From UBA1783 sp964449115 (GTDB taxonomy: Bacteria > Bacillota_I > Bacilli_A > Erysipelotrichales > Erysipelotrichaceae): a stretch of 64,000 bases of DNA. The position numbers were made by a program, and so were the translations under genes. Position 1 is the stretch's first letter. Each line of letters starts with the position of its first letter. Below the pieces are notes generated by a model, which saw only the letters and a list, made by a program, of their open reading frames with translations, made no database searches and was not told the DNA's origin. Positions 1 to 8,178 of this stretch are shown here, piece after piece. The DNA is taken from assembly GCA_964449115.1 (NCBI GenBank), contig CAYUXW010000004.1, positions 1 through 64,000 of the forward strand, read 5' to 3'.

Positions 1-22
1 TGACTGATGGTCTAACTTTCAT
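1..22 (-). CDS. rpmJ: 50S ribosomal protein L36, N-terminal fragment (cut by window edge)
   Basis: Only the first seven codons lie inside the window; they read MKVRPSV, the invariant start of bacterial L36, a tiny zinc-binding protein of the large subunit. A TAGGAGGA Shine-Dalgarno sits at about 30-38, directly behind the infA stop. The order infA-rpmJ is the usual one at this end of the spc operon, so rpsM, rpsK and rpoA probably follow outside the window. Confidence 0.85.
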
Positions 23-40
23 AAATTGTTTCCTCCTAGA

Positions 41-262
41 CTATTTATGTCTAAACGTTATACGCCCACGTGTTAAATCATAAGGTGAAATTTCTAATGT
101 GACACGATCACCTGGTAAAATGCGAATGTAGTTCATACGGATTTTACCAGAAACGTGGGCCAAAATAGTGTGTCCATTCGGTAACTTCACTTTAAATTGT
201 GCATTAGGAAGGGTATCTTCCACGATGCCTTCGACTTCAATTACATCATTCTTGTCTGCCAT
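41..262 (-). CDS. infA: Translation initiation factor IF-1
   Basis: A 73-residue protein, the normal length for bacterial IF-1, which occupies the A site of the 30S subunit during initiation and assists IF-2 and IF-3. The whole chain is one S1-like OB fold; the stretches VEGIVEDTLPNAQFKV and GRITFRHK are recognisable family segments. It starts 3 bp after the adk stop and is followed by rpmJ, so it is translated from the spc operon message. In many Bacillota map lies between adk and infA; here it is absent. Confidence 0.97.
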   Translation of the reverse strand: MADKNDVIEVEGIVEDTLPNAQFKVKLPNGHTILAHVSGKIRMNYIRILPGDRVTLEISPYDLTRGRITFRHK

Positions 263-265
263 TAA

Positions 266-916
266 TTAGTTTTCTTCCTCCATAATTTTTGTCAAGATTT
301 CGTCAATTTGTTTGTAAACATCTTCTACAGATTGCCCTGCATCAATATCGTAAACAATGCCTTTTTGACGGTAATAATCAACTACTGGTTTAGTTTCTTC
401 TTCATAAGAATGTAGTCTGACCATTAATTTGTCATAAGTATCATCACTTCTCTGATACAGTTTTCCACCACATTTTTCACAATGTTCTTCATCCTTCAAT
501 GGATTGAGTTTGACGTTGTAGATAGCCTTACAATCTTCACATATTCTGCGATAGACTATCCTATCAACTAATAAATGTTCTTCAATTGTTAAATTGAGCA
601 CCACATTAATTCCCAAGTCATCAATTGCTTCAGCTTGAACCAGCGATCTTGGAAATCCGTCAAGAAGATAACCATCTTTACAGTCATCTTTGGTTATGCG
701 GTTTCTAACCAATTCAACAGTAACATCATCTGGGACAAGCAAACCTTGTGTAATGTAACTGTTTGCTTTCTGTCCCAGTGGTGTATTATTCCTGATCTCA
801 TCTCTAAACATACTTCCGCTTGAAATATGCTTCACAGGATAATTGTCTTCAATTACATCAGACATTGTCCCCTTACCTGACCCAGCAGGTCCCATAATAA
901 CAATTTTTAACATCAT
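266..916 (-). CDS. adk: Adenylate kinase
   Basis: Catalyses ATP + AMP to 2 ADP in the cytoplasm. The P-loop GPAGSGKGT is at residues 9-17, followed by the AMP-binding region with SSGSMFRDE and the DGFPRS motif. The LID domain carries two CxxC pairs (CEDC and CEKC), the zinc-binding form common in Gram-positive bacteria. At 216 residues it is full length. The first ATG is used because an AGAGGT ribosome site, lying in the last codons of secY, is 7 nt upstream; the next codon is also ATG. It sits between secY and infA. Confidence 0.96.
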   Translation of the reverse strand: MMLKIVIMGPAGSGKGTMSDVIEDNYPVKHISSGSMFRDEIRNNTPLGQKANSYITQGLLVPDDVTVELVRNRITKDDCKDGYLLDGFPRSLVQAEAIDDLGINVVLNLTIEEHLLVDRIVYRRICEDCKAIYNVKLNPLKDEEHCEKCGGKLYQRSDDTYDKLMVRLHSYEEETKPVVDYYRQKGIVYDIDAGQSVEDVYKQIDEILTKIMEEEN

Positions 917-921
917 ATTAC

Positions 922-2244
922 TTACCTCTTCATAAAGCCCTTATACTCTTTTTGTGTTAATTGGTTCTTTAAGTCCTTTACGGTCTCAAGAGCTACCCCT
1001 ACAACGATGATAATTGATGTACCACCCATTGTGATCGTACTTGGAATATCTGTAAACATACTTAACAGATAAGGTAATGAAGCAATGAAACATAAGAATA
1101 ATGCGCCAAGAACAGTGATTCTATTTAATACTTTAGTAATATAGTTTTTAGTTTCTGTTCCAGGTCTTACTCCAGGAATATATGTTCCTGATTTATTCAA
1201 ATTTTCACTGATTTTTTCAGGATCAACCTGAATATGAGTGTAGAAGAAAGTGAATGCATAAATCATGACAACATAAAAGATTAATCCACCAGGCTTAGTA
1301 AAGTCTGAGATATAATCAAATACGTTAATTAATGTTTTTGTAAAATCTGTCGATTTGAACCATTTTGCTCCACTTATTAAGTTCATGATAGTTTTTGGAG
1401 CTACCATAATAGTAGAGGCAAAGATTACTGGCATAACTGAAGCACTGTTAATCTTTAATGGTAAGTAGTTAATATCCCTAGCTCCTCTTCTGCTTGAACT
1501 TGAAGTGTATTGAACTGGGATTTTTCTTTGCGCTGTATCAGTAAAGATTACCAGCACAATGATAGCTACATACATGATAACTATAAGTGCAAATTTCAAT
1601 AATCCAGTGAATATTGCGGCTGAATCAGCACTGAAATCTACTAAGGTCATAAATGATGCATAGAACTGATAAGGCATTGAACTTACGATACCAGCAAAGA
1701 TAATCATTGAAATACCATTACCGATACCAAATGCCGCAATTCTATCACCAATCCAGACCAGTAAAAATGTACCTGCTGTCAGAATTGTCGCAATATATGA
1801 ATATGTTGTTGGACTTCCATCAACCAGGATGCCATATGATACATCAAATGTCATCGTCAATGTATAGGCCTGTAAAAAGCCCAGTGCCACAGCAACATAA
1901 CGCGTAATTTTGTCAAGTTGTTGACGTCCTTTTTGACCGTCTTTTTTCAGATCAGCTAATGGAGGAATAATATCCATTGCTAACAATTCAACGACGATAC
2001 TGGAAGTGATATATGGCCCAACACCCATCGAAAAGATTGAAAATGTCTGCCAACTTCCTGCTCCTATAATATTCATCATAGCAACTAAAGAGTTGCCTGA
2101 TAATCCAGAGATTAATTTTGAAGTGTCAATTCCCGGAACGGTAATTGCTGCTCCAACTCTGAAGACAAAGAGCATTGCTAGTGTGAACAAAATTTTTGCT
2201 CTGGTATCCTTATTTTTAAATAAGTCTATTAGAGTTTTGATCAT
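922..2244 (-). CDS. secY: Preprotein translocase subunit SecY
   Basis: Channel subunit of the Sec translocon in the cytoplasmic membrane. The 440-residue chain has the ten-helix hydrophobic pattern expected, begins MIKTLIDLFKNKDTR and holds family segments such as PYITSSIVVELL and the basic cytoplasmic loop with QRKIPVQYT. An in-frame upstream extension into rplO is possible, but the ATG at 2242-2244 lies just after the rplO stop with AGAGGTGG 8 nt before it, and matches the family N terminus. Membership of the spc operon ties translocon synthesis to ribosome synthesis. Confidence 0.96.
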   Translation of the reverse strand: MIKTLIDLFKNKDTRAKILFTLAMLFVFRVGAAITVPGIDTSKLISGLSGNSLVAMMNIIGAGSWQTFSIFSMGVGPYITSSIVVELLAMDIIPPLADLKKDGQKGRQQLDKITRYVAVALGFLQAYTLTMTFDVSYGILVDGSPTTYSYIATILTAGTFLLVWIGDRIAAFGIGNGISMIIFAGIVSSMPYQFYASFMTLVDFSADSAAIFTGLLKFALIVIMYVAIIVLVIFTDTAQRKIPVQYTSSSSRRGARDINYLPLKINSASVMPVIFASTIMVAPKTIMNLISGAKWFKSTDFTKTLINVFDYISDFTKPGGLIFYVVMIYAFTFFYTHIQVDPEKISENLNKSGTYIPGVRPGTETKNYITKVLNRITVLGALFLCFIASLPYLLSMFTDIPSTITMGGTSIIIVVGVALETVKDLKNQLTQKEYKGFMKR

Positions 2245-2245
2245 C

Positions 2246-2686
2246 CTAGACCACCTCTGCTTTTCCACCTGCTTTTTCAATCATTGCTACAGCAGATTTA
2301 GAGAACTTATTCGCTTTAACAACTAACTTCTTTTCAAGTTCGCCATCGCCTAGAACTTTAACACCGTTTTTTAGATCTTTGACCAGTCCACAGTTTTGTA
2401 ATAGTTCTATAGTAACTTCTGTACCATTTTCGAATCTATTTAATTGTTCCAGGTTAACTACAGCATATTCTTTACGAGTATAATTAGTGAACCCGCGTTT
2501 AGGTAAACGTCTTGCCAGAGGAGTTTGTCCACCCTCAAAACCTAATTTACCCTGTCCACCACTTCTTGCCAATTGGCCTTTATGACCTTTACCAGCAGTT
2601 TTGCCTTTTCCACTACCGTGACCTCTACCTAATCTGAAGCCATTCTTACGAGCACCTTCAGTATATTGTAATTCATGTAATTTCAT
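2246..2686 (-). CDS. rplO: 50S ribosomal protein L15
   Basis: Large-subunit protein that joins late in 50S assembly. The start chosen gives MKLHELQ, the family N terminus, placed after an AGGAGGTG site; an ATG three codons earlier lies too close to that site. The glycine- and lysine-rich segment near residues 20-50 (GRGHGSGKGKTAGKGHKG) and the GFEGGQTPLARRLPKRGF segment are diagnostic. At 146 residues it is normal. It directly follows rpsE with only a few bases between, so rpmD (L30), which lies here in most Bacillota, is missing. Confidence 0.95.
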   Translation of the reverse strand: MKLHELQYTEGARKNGFRLGRGHGSGKGKTAGKGHKGQLARSGGQGKLGFEGGQTPLARRLPKRGFTNYTRKEYAVVNLEQLNRFENGTEVTIELLQNCGLVKDLKNGVKVLGDGELEKKLVVKANKFSKSAVAMIEKAGGKAEVV

Positions 2687-2698
2687 TAAGCGCACCTC

Positions 2699-3304
2699 CT
2701 AGTAACGAATTTCGTTAGGCTTTCTGCCTCTTGCTTTTGCAACTTGTTCAATTGTTCTCATTGATTTTAATCCTTCAACTGTAGCTCTCACCAAGTTGAC
2801 AGGAGTTCTAGAACCAATACATTTTGATAAAACGTTATTAACACCTGCCAGTTCCAATACTGCACGTACTGGACCACCAGCGATAACACCTGTACCATCG
2901 GCAGCTGGTCTTAACACCACTTCAGCAGCGCCATATCTACCAACTGTACCATGAGGTAAAGTTGTATCAACAAGTGAAACTCTAATAACATTTTTAGTTG
3001 CTTTTTCAGTAGCTTTCTTAATAGCATCAGGTACTTCTTTTGCCTTACCGGTTCCAAAACCGATTCGACCTTTTTTGTCACCTACTACTACTAAAGCTGT
3101 GAATTTCATTCTTCTGCCACCTTTAACTACTTTGGTTACACGATTGATTTTAACAACTCTTTCTTCAAATTCTTTTTCTGGGCGTTCAGTTCTTACTCTT
3201 CTAGTTCTTTCGCCACTTTTGCGACTTCTTCTGTCGACTCTTTCTTTTGTTGGTTGAGAAGCTACTTCAGCAACTTCTTCAACTATGTTTTCTTTTTCTG
3301 TCAC
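2699..3304 (-). CDS. rpsE: 30S ribosomal protein S5, with N-terminal extension
   Basis: Small-subunit protein near the mRNA entry tunnel that influences decoding accuracy. The core (EERVVKINRVTKVVKGGRRMKF to the C terminus) is a standard double-stranded-RNA-binding plus S5 fold. The gene starts with GTG at 3302-3304, 8 nt after TAGGAGGA. This gives 201 residues, roughly 35 more than usual; the extra N terminus is acidic first and then Arg/Lys-rich (RRSRKSGERTRRVRTERP) and looks disordered. S5 extensions of this kind are known in relatives of the Mollicutes. Confidence 0.95.
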   Translation of the reverse strand: MTEKENIVEEVAEVASQPTKERVDRRSRKSGERTRRVRTERPEKEFEERVVKINRVTKVVKGGRRMKFTALVVVGDKKGRIGFGTGKAKEVPDAIKKATEKATKNVIRVSLVDTTLPHGTVGRYGAAEVVLRPAADGTGVIAGGPVRAVLELAGVNNVLSKCIGSRTPVNLVRATVEGLKSMRTIEQVAKARGRKPNEIRY

Positions 3305-3318
3305 TGTTTTTCCTCCTA

Positions 3319-3675
3319 TTAGAATTTTAATCCAGCTTCTCTTGCGCCTTCTGCTAAAGCTTTTACTCTACCATGGTATACATAACCACCACGGTCGAAT
3401 ACAACTTTATCAATACCCTTTTCTAAAGCACGTTTAGCAACTTCTGCGCCAACCTGCCTAGCAGCTTCGATGTTTCCACCATGAGCTAATTTCATCTCAA
3501 CTGAACTTGCTGAAACTAATGTAGTTCCCTTTGTGTCATCAATAATCTGTGTATGGATATGAGCGTTTGAACGGAATACGTTTAAACGTGGAGTATCTGC
3601 TGTACCACTAACTTTGGTACGAACACGAATATGACGACGAATTCTTTGTTTGTTTCTAGGTGTTTTTTTAATCAT
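3319..3675 (-). CDS. rplR: 50S ribosomal protein L18
   Basis: Binds 5S rRNA together with L5 and mounts it on the central protuberance. At 118 residues it is full length. The basic N terminus (MIKKTPRNKQRIRRHIRVR), the segment RLNVFRSNAHIHTQIIDD and the ending VFDRGGYVYHGRVKALAEGAREAGL are characteristic. A GGGAGGGAG ribosome site precedes the ATG. It lies between rplF and rpsE as in other spc operons. Confidence 0.96.
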   Translation of the reverse strand: MIKKTPRNKQRIRRHIRVRTKVSGTADTPRLNVFRSNAHIHTQIIDDTKGTTLVSASSVEMKLAHGGNIEAARQVGAEVAKRALEKGIDKVVFDRGGYVYHGRVKALAEGAREAGLKF

Positions 3676-3691
3676 ATCTTAAACTCCCTCC

Positions 3692-4240
3692 CTACTTGCC
3701 TGAAGCTGCAGTCTTACCTTCCTTACGACGGATCTTTTCACCCTTGTAAGCAATACCTTTACCTTTATAAGGTTCTGGTTTTCTGACGGCTCTAATATTT
3801 GCAGCTAATTCACCGACTCTTTGTTTATCGATGCCTTTTACGATAATCTGTGTTTGTTTAGGGCATTCTATTGTTAAGCCTTCTTCAGCAGTAATAATTA
3901 CTGGATGAGAAAAGCCCATATTCAATCTTAAGGTTTGACCTTCAACAGCAGCTCTATAACCAACACCTTCAATAACTAATTCTTTAACGAATCCTTCTGA
4001 TACACCTGTAACCATATTATTCAATAATGATCTGGTTGTACCATGTAATTGTTTGATAAATTTTTCATCACTTGGACGTTTTACTGTAATAGTTCCTTCG
4101 TCAACAACGATTTCTAATCTACTATCAAACTGACGAGTTAAAGTTCCTTTAGGTCCTTTAACAGTCACCTCATTCCCATCAGCAACATTAATTTCTACAC
4201 CTGCAGGAATGGTAATCGTTTTATTTCCGATACGTGACAT
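3692..4240 (-). CDS. rplF: 50S ribosomal protein L6
   Basis: Large-subunit protein at the factor-binding face next to the sarcin-ricin loop. Two similar RNA-binding domains span the 182 residues; the ending EPYKGKGIAYKGEKIRRKEGK is the conserved 23S-binding tail. The open frame runs back into rpsH, but the ATG at 4238-4240 opens the canonical MSRIGNKTITIPAGV and has a GGAAG site upstream, so the longer form is rejected. Confidence 0.95.
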   Translation of the reverse strand: MSRIGNKTITIPAGVEINVADGNEVTVKGPKGTLTRQFDSRLEIVVDEGTITVKRPSDEKFIKQLHGTTRSLLNNMVTGVSEGFVKELVIEGVGYRAAVEGQTLRLNMGFSHPVIITAEEGLTIECPKQTQIIVKGIDKQRVGELAANIRAVRKPEPYKGKGIAYKGEKIRRKEGKTAASGK

Positions 4241-4268
4241 TTTGTGTCTTCCTTTCTTTAATTTAATT

Positions 4269-4670
4269 CTACCAAACGTAGGCGAGAACTTCGCCACCAA
4301 CGTGTTTAACTTTTGCATCTTTATCAGTCATAACACCACTAGATGTTGAGATGATAGCGATACCTAAACCGTTTAGAACTCTTGGCAATTTGTCAGCTTC
4401 AACGTAAACTCTTAAGCCAGGTTTTGAAATACGTTTGATTCCATGAATAATCTTCTGGCCATGTTTCCCGTATTTTAATGAAATAACAATATTCTTTTTA
4501 ACACTATCACTAGCATCAACTGAATAATCATTAATGAAGCCTTCTTCTTTTAAAATTCTAGCGATTTCTAATTTCTGCTTGCTGCAAGGAATTAAAACAC
4601 TGTCGTGTTTAGCCTGTACAGCATTTCTAATGCGTGTAAGCATATCAGCAATTGGATCTGTAATTGACAT
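4269..4670 (-). CDS. rpsH: 30S ribosomal protein S8
   Basis: Primary binding protein of the 16S central domain, and the translational repressor of the spc operon in Escherichia coli. The 133 residues open with MSITDPIADMLTRIRNA, and the C-terminal STSSGVMTDKDAK is the conserved RNA-contact loop. An AGGAGGAAAAC ribosome site precedes it. Whether S8 controls this operon too cannot be told from the sequence. Confidence 0.96.
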   Translation of the reverse strand: MSITDPIADMLTRIRNAVQAKHDSVLIPCSKQKLEIARILKEEGFINDYSVDASDSVKKNIVISLKYGKHGQKIIHGIKRISKPGLRVYVEADKLPRVLNGLGIAIISTSSGVMTDKDAKVKHVGGEVLAYVW

Positions 4671-4685
4671 AGTGTTTTCCTCCTT

Positions 4686-4871
4686 TTACCAACTAGCCTT
4701 TCTGACTCCTGGAATTTCGCCTTTATAAGCTAATTCTCTGAAGCAGATACGACATAATTTATATTTTCTTAAGACTGAATGAGGTCTTCCGCAACGCTCG
4801 CATCTAGTATATGCTCTGGTTGAAAATTTTGCGCGTTTATTAGCCTTGTTTATCATTGCTTTTCTTGCCAT
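4686..4871 (-). CDS. rpsN: 30S ribosomal protein S14, type Z (zinc-binding)
   Basis: A 61-residue S14 of the short zinc form, located in the head of the 30S subunit. Cys24, Cys27, Cys40 and Cys43 form the two CxxC knuckles (CERC and CRIC). This is the normal C+ paralogue of Gram-positive bacteria rather than the long zinc-free form. It lies between rplE and rpsH, its standard place, with a GGAGGA ribosome site. Confidence 0.96.
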   Translation of the reverse strand: MARKAMINKANKRAKFSTRAYTRCERCGRPHSVLRKYKLCRICFRELAYKGEIPGVRKASW

Positions 4872-4885
4872 TTTTCCTCATCCTC

Positions 4886-5425
4886 CTATCTAGCAAAAGG
4901 CATTCCCAATGCTTGTAATAAAGCATGTGCCTCTTGGTTTGTTTTTGCTGTTGTTACAATAACAATGTCCATTCCTCTAGTAATATTTACTTTATCATAA
5001 CTGATTTCTGGGAAAATTAATTGTTCTTTAACACCTAAAGTATAGTTACCTCTACCATCAAATGCTGTTTTTGAAACTCCTCTGAAGTCACGTACACGTG
5101 GTAAAGCGATAGAAATTAACTTATCAAAGAAGTCATACATTCTTTCACCTCTTAGAGTAACTTTACAACCAATTGACATACCATCTCTTAATTTGAAGTT
5201 AGCAATTGATTTTTTAGCTTTAGTGATAACTGGTTTTTGTCCAGAGATAAGTGTTAAGTGTTCAACGGCTTCTTCTAAAGCTTTAGGGTTACCAATAGCA
5301 TCACCAACACCCATATTGATAACAATCTTATCAAGTCTTGGACATTCCATAACAGAAGAGTAGTTAAAACGTTCCATCAATTTGTTAACAACTTCATCAT
5401 TGAATTTTTGAGTTAAACGATTCAT
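4886..5425 (-). CDS. rplE: 50S ribosomal protein L5
   Basis: 5S rRNA-binding protein that contacts the P-site tRNA and the 30S head. At 179 residues it is standard. Recognisable parts are the N-terminal KLMERFNYSSVMECPRLDKI, the GQKPVITKAKKSIANFKLRDG loop and the DIVIVTTAKTNQEAHALL ending. An AGGAGAAAG ribosome site is present. It follows rplX by 11 bp. Confidence 0.96.
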   Translation of the reverse strand: MNRLTQKFNDEVVNKLMERFNYSSVMECPRLDKIVINMGVGDAIGNPKALEEAVEHLTLISGQKPVITKAKKSIANFKLRDGMSIGCKVTLRGERMYDFFDKLISIALPRVRDFRGVSKTAFDGRGNYTLGVKEQLIFPEISYDKVNITRGMDIVIVTTAKTNQEAHALLQALGMPFAR

Positions 5426-5436
5426 CTTTCTCCTCC

Positions 5437-5757
5437 TTATCTCTTAGCGGTCTTGATTTCGTTACCGCTCTTTTTATTAATTCTAATCTTTTTGCCACCT
5501 TCAAAACGATAGCCAACTCTTCCAGCAACTTTCTTCTTTGTGTCATAAACCATAACGTTAGAAGCATCAATTGGAGCTTCCTGACTTAGAATTCCGCCTT
5601 CTGGATTTAACTGTGAAGGTCTAACATGTTTCTTTAAAATATTAACGCCTTCAACAACAACTTTATTCTTATCAGGATAAACAGCTAATACATCACCTGT
5701 AACGCCTTTATCCTTTCCAGCAATTACCTGTACTTTATCACCTTTTTTGATTTTCAT
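5437..5757 (-). CDS. rplX: 50S ribosomal protein L24
   Basis: An early 50S assembly protein binding the 5' end of 23S rRNA. The 106-residue chain starts with a KOW motif (IKKGDKVQVIAGKDKGVTG) and contains VEGVNILKKHVRP, typical of the family. It lies between rplN and rplE as in the standard operon, with a GGAGGC ribosome site. Confidence 0.95.
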   Translation of the reverse strand: MKIKKGDKVQVIAGKDKGVTGDVLAVYPDKNKVVVEGVNILKKHVRPSQLNPEGGILSQEAPIDASNVMVYDTKKKVAGRVGYRFEGGKKIRINKKSGNEIKTAKR

Positions 5758-5769
5758 ACTTTTTGCCTC

Positions 5770-6138
5770 CTATAATACTTCAGCAGCAAGGGAAGCAATC
5801 TTGGTATATTCAGCTTCTCTGACTTCTCTAGCTACAGGGCCGAATATACGAGTCCCTACTGGTGACTTGTCTTCTTTAATGATAACTGCAGCGTTATCAT
5901 CAAACTTGATATATGTACCGTTATCTCTTCTTACTGGGTAAGTAGTTCTAACGATAACCGCTTTAACAATTTGACCCTTCTTAACAGCTCCATGAGGAGT
6001 AGCACTTTTTACTGTGCACACTACAACATCACCGATAGAAGAAAATTTTCTAGCAGATCCACCTAAACAGCGGATAACCAATAATTCCTTTGCTCCTGTA
6101 TTGTCGGCAACTTTTAAACGGCTTTCATTACGAATCAT
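5770..6138 (-). CDS. rplN: 50S ribosomal protein L14
   Basis: Intersubunit-bridge protein of the 50S subunit and the site bound by silencing factor RsfS. The 122 residues contain ESRLKVADNTGAKELLVIR near the start and GTRIFGPVAREVRE near the end, both nearly invariant in bacteria. It has a good ribosome site (TAGGAGGTAATGA) and lies between rpsQ and rplX. Confidence 0.97.
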   Translation of the reverse strand: MIRNESRLKVADNTGAKELLVIRCLGGSARKFSSIGDVVVCTVKSATPHGAVKKGQIVKAVIVRTTYPVRRDNGTYIKFDDNAAVIIKEDKSPVGTRIFGPVAREVREAEYTKIASLAAEVL

Positions 6139-6151
6139 TTATCATTACCTC

Positions 6152-6415
6152 CTATAACTCTTGAGCCTTTTCCACTACTTCAATTAAACGGAAATGTTTA
6201 GTAGCAGATAAAGGTCTTGTTTCCATAATTACAACTTTATCACCAATATTGGCAACATTGTTTTCATCATGAGCAGCAAATCTCTTTGAATATTTTACGC
6301 GTTTACCATATTTTGCATAGTCTTTTGATGTAGTAACTTCAACAACAATTGTCTTATTGCTTTTATTGCTGACGACAACACCACGGTAAACTTTACGAGC
6401 TGATCTTTCTTTCAT
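6152..6415 (-). CDS. rpsQ: 30S ribosomal protein S17
   Basis: Binds the 5' domain of 16S rRNA early in assembly. The 87-residue OB fold shows the family segments RGVVVSNKSNKTIVVEV and the ending ETRPLSATKHFRLIEVVEKA. It is preceded by rpmC at 14 bp, with an AGGAGGATC ribosome site. Confidence 0.96.
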   Translation of the reverse strand: MKERSARKVYRGVVVSNKSNKTIVVEVTTSKDYAKYGKRVKYSKRFAAHDENNVANIGDKVVIMETRPLSATKHFRLIEVVEKAQEL

Positions 6416-6429
6416 CTTTCAGATCCTCC

Positions 6430-6627
6430 TTAAGCATTGTTTTGACGTTCTGTCAAAACTGTTTTGATACGAGCAATTGTTTTACGAATTTCTCTGATGC
6501 GTGCAGGGTTTTCCAAGAAGCCTGTAGCCTGTTTGAAACGTAAGTCAAATAGTTCTTCTTTTAATGTATCAATTTGTCTTAGTAAATCTTCATCAGATAA
6601 TTGACGAATTTCTTTCATTTTTTGCAT
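6430..6627 (-). CDS. rpmC: 50S ribosomal protein L29
   Basis: A small helical hairpin protein beside the polypeptide exit tunnel. The 65 residues contain MKEIRQLSDEDLLRQIDTLK and the basic RIREIRKTIARIKTVLTER that ends the family. The first ATG (6625-6627) is 11 nt from AGGAGG and a second in-frame ATG comes three codons later; either could be used, and the family N terminus fits the second slightly better. It lies 3 bp after rplP. Confidence 0.94.
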   Translation of the reverse strand: MQKMKEIRQLSDEDLLRQIDTLKEELFDLRFKQATGFLENPARIREIRKTIARIKTVLTERQNNA

Positions 6628-6630
6628 AAA

Positions 6631-7050
6631 CTATTTTTCCTCCTGTCCTTTTACTACAAAGCGAGTCTTGATAGGTAACTTATGAGCAGCCAGGCGTAAT
6701 GCTTCTCTAGCTACTTCTTCAGATACACCAGCTACTTCAAATAGAACGCGTCCAGCCTGTACAACTGCTACCCATCCATCTGGAGCACCTTTACCAGAAC
6801 CCATACGAACTTCCAACGGTTTAGCTGTTTTAGCTAAATGTGGGAATATTTTGATCCAAACTTTACCACCACGTCTCATATAACGAGTCATTGCGATACG
6901 TGCTGCTTCAATTTGGTTATTGGTAATATATGCACCTTGTTCTGCAACCAGGCCATATTCACCGAAATGTACTTTTCTACCAGCTTTGCTACGTCCTTCG
7001 TAGCTAACTCTATGAGGTCTTCTGTACTTTGTTCTTTTTGGCATTAACAT
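6631..7050 (-). CDS. rplP: 50S ribosomal protein L16
   Basis: Contacts the A-site tRNA near the peptidyl transferase centre. The protein begins MLMPKRTKYRRPHR, matching the MLLPKRVKYRR start seen in Bacillus, and holds the conserved QIEAARIAMTRYMRRGGKVWI and GSGKGAPDGWVAVV stretches. At 139 residues it is standard. Its ATG overlaps the rpsC stop as TAATG, with GGAGG inside the end of rpsC, indicating coupled translation. Confidence 0.96.
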   Translation of the reverse strand: MLMPKRTKYRRPHRVSYEGRSKAGRKVHFGEYGLVAEQGAYITNNQIEAARIAMTRYMRRGGKVWIKIFPHLAKTAKPLEVRMGSGKGAPDGWVAVVQAGRVLFEVAGVSEEVAREALRLAAHKLPIKTRFVVKGQEEK

Positions 7051-7817
7051 TATTCAGCAACCTCCTTATTTTCAACTGATGCATTTCTAGATCTTGTGTC
7101 TCTTCTTGAGCTATCTCTTCTAGGGTTTCTTCTACGAGTATTTCTAGGAACATTATATTTAGGAGCTTCTGGTTCCTTAACCATTTCGCCTCTTAATACT
7201 TCGCCTCTACAAATCCATACTTTAACGCCCAGAATACCATAAGTTGTCATAGCGCCTTCATGTGCAAAGTCAATGTCCGCTCTGATTGTGTGTAATGGTA
7301 CAACACCCTCAGAATAACCTTCACTTCTAGCAATGTCAGTTCCGCCAAGTCTTCCTGAAACTAAAGTTCTAATTCCCTTTGCTCCAGCTCTCATAGTTTT
7401 TTGGATTGCTCTTTTCTGAACAGTTCTGAATGAAGCTCTTCCTTCTAACTGATCAGCAACAGATCTAGCTACTAAACGAGCATCTAAATCAGGATTAGCA
7501 ATTTCGACTACTTTAATATTTAATCTTTTGCCATCAATGATTTTTTCTAATTTTTTCTTTAAGGCTTCAACTCTTTCACCATCTTGACCGATGATAGCAC
7601 CAGGTCTTGCAGTTTTGATGAATAGTTGAACACTATTTTTACTTCTTTCAATTTCAACTCTGCTTACTTCAGCATCTTTTAATTCTTTGAACAGGCATTC
7701 ACGGATCTTAATGTCTTCTTGTAGTAAAGTGCCATATTCTTTCTCAGCGAACCATCTTGATTCCCAATCACGAATAACGCCTACGCGCATTCCAATAGGT
7801 GATACTTTCTGACCCAT
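7050..7817 (-). CDS. rpsC: 30S ribosomal protein S3, with basic C-terminal tail
   Basis: Head protein lining the mRNA entry site, part of the ribosomal helicase with S4 and S5. The KH domain (ARPGAIIGQDGERVEALKKK) and the C-terminal S3 domain (RTLVSGRLGGTDIARSEGYSEG) are complete by about residue 215. The 255-residue chain then carries about 35 extra residues, rich in Arg and Asn (RNTRRRNPRRDSSRRDTRSR) and ending acidic. This is probably a disordered RNA-binding tail. Translation is coupled to rplP. Confidence 0.95.
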   Translation of the reverse strand: MGQKVSPIGMRVGVIRDWESRWFAEKEYGTLLQEDIKIRECLFKELKDAEVSRVEIERSKNSVQLFIKTARPGAIIGQDGERVEALKKKLEKIIDGKRLNIKVVEIANPDLDARLVARSVADQLEGRASFRTVQKRAIQKTMRAGAKGIRTLVSGRLGGTDIARSEGYSEGVVPLHTIRADIDFAHEGAMTTYGILGVKVWICRGEVLRGEMVKEPEAPKYNVPRNTRRRNPRRDSSRRDTRSRNASVENKEVAE

Positions 7818-7828
7818 AAATCTTCCTC

Positions 7829-8164
7829 CTATTCTCTTTCTGCAACCACTACTGTAATGTGGCTGCTTCTTTTTAAGATTTGAGATGCAGAGCCTCTAGC
7901 TCTTGCTCTCCAACGTTTTAATGTTCTTGCTTCATCAGCATAACAAGCTTTGACATATAACTTATCTTCAATTAAGTTGTGATTGTTTGTAGCGTTTGCT
8001 ACAGCTGATTTAACTAATTTAGCTACAACTGGTGATGCAGCTCTTGGAGTGAACTTTAAGATAGCTAATGCTTCTTCAATGTTCTTTCCTCTTACTAAAT
8101 CTAAGACCAGTCTGACTTTTCTAGGAGTCAAACGGACGTTTTTTGCTATTGCTTTTACTTCCAT
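7829..8164 (-). CDS. rplV: 50S ribosomal protein L22
   Basis: Lines the nascent peptide exit tunnel with its long beta hairpin and contacts all 23S domains. The 111 residues include KNVRLTPRKVRLVLDLVRGK and the hairpin region DEARTLKRWRARARGSASQI. It lies between rpsS and rpsC with a GGAGGC ribosome site. Confidence 0.96.
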   Translation of the reverse strand: MEVKAIAKNVRLTPRKVRLVLDLVRGKNIEEALAILKFTPRAASPVVAKLVKSAVANATNNHNLIEDKLYVKACYADEARTLKRWRARARGSASQILKRSSHITVVVAERE

Positions 8165-8178
8165 ATTAATTTTGCCTC

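Noticed and set aside
2245..2280. Longer secY start inside rplO
   Set aside because: The family start MIKTLIDLF at 2244 has a proper ribosome site and leaves no overlap with rplO.
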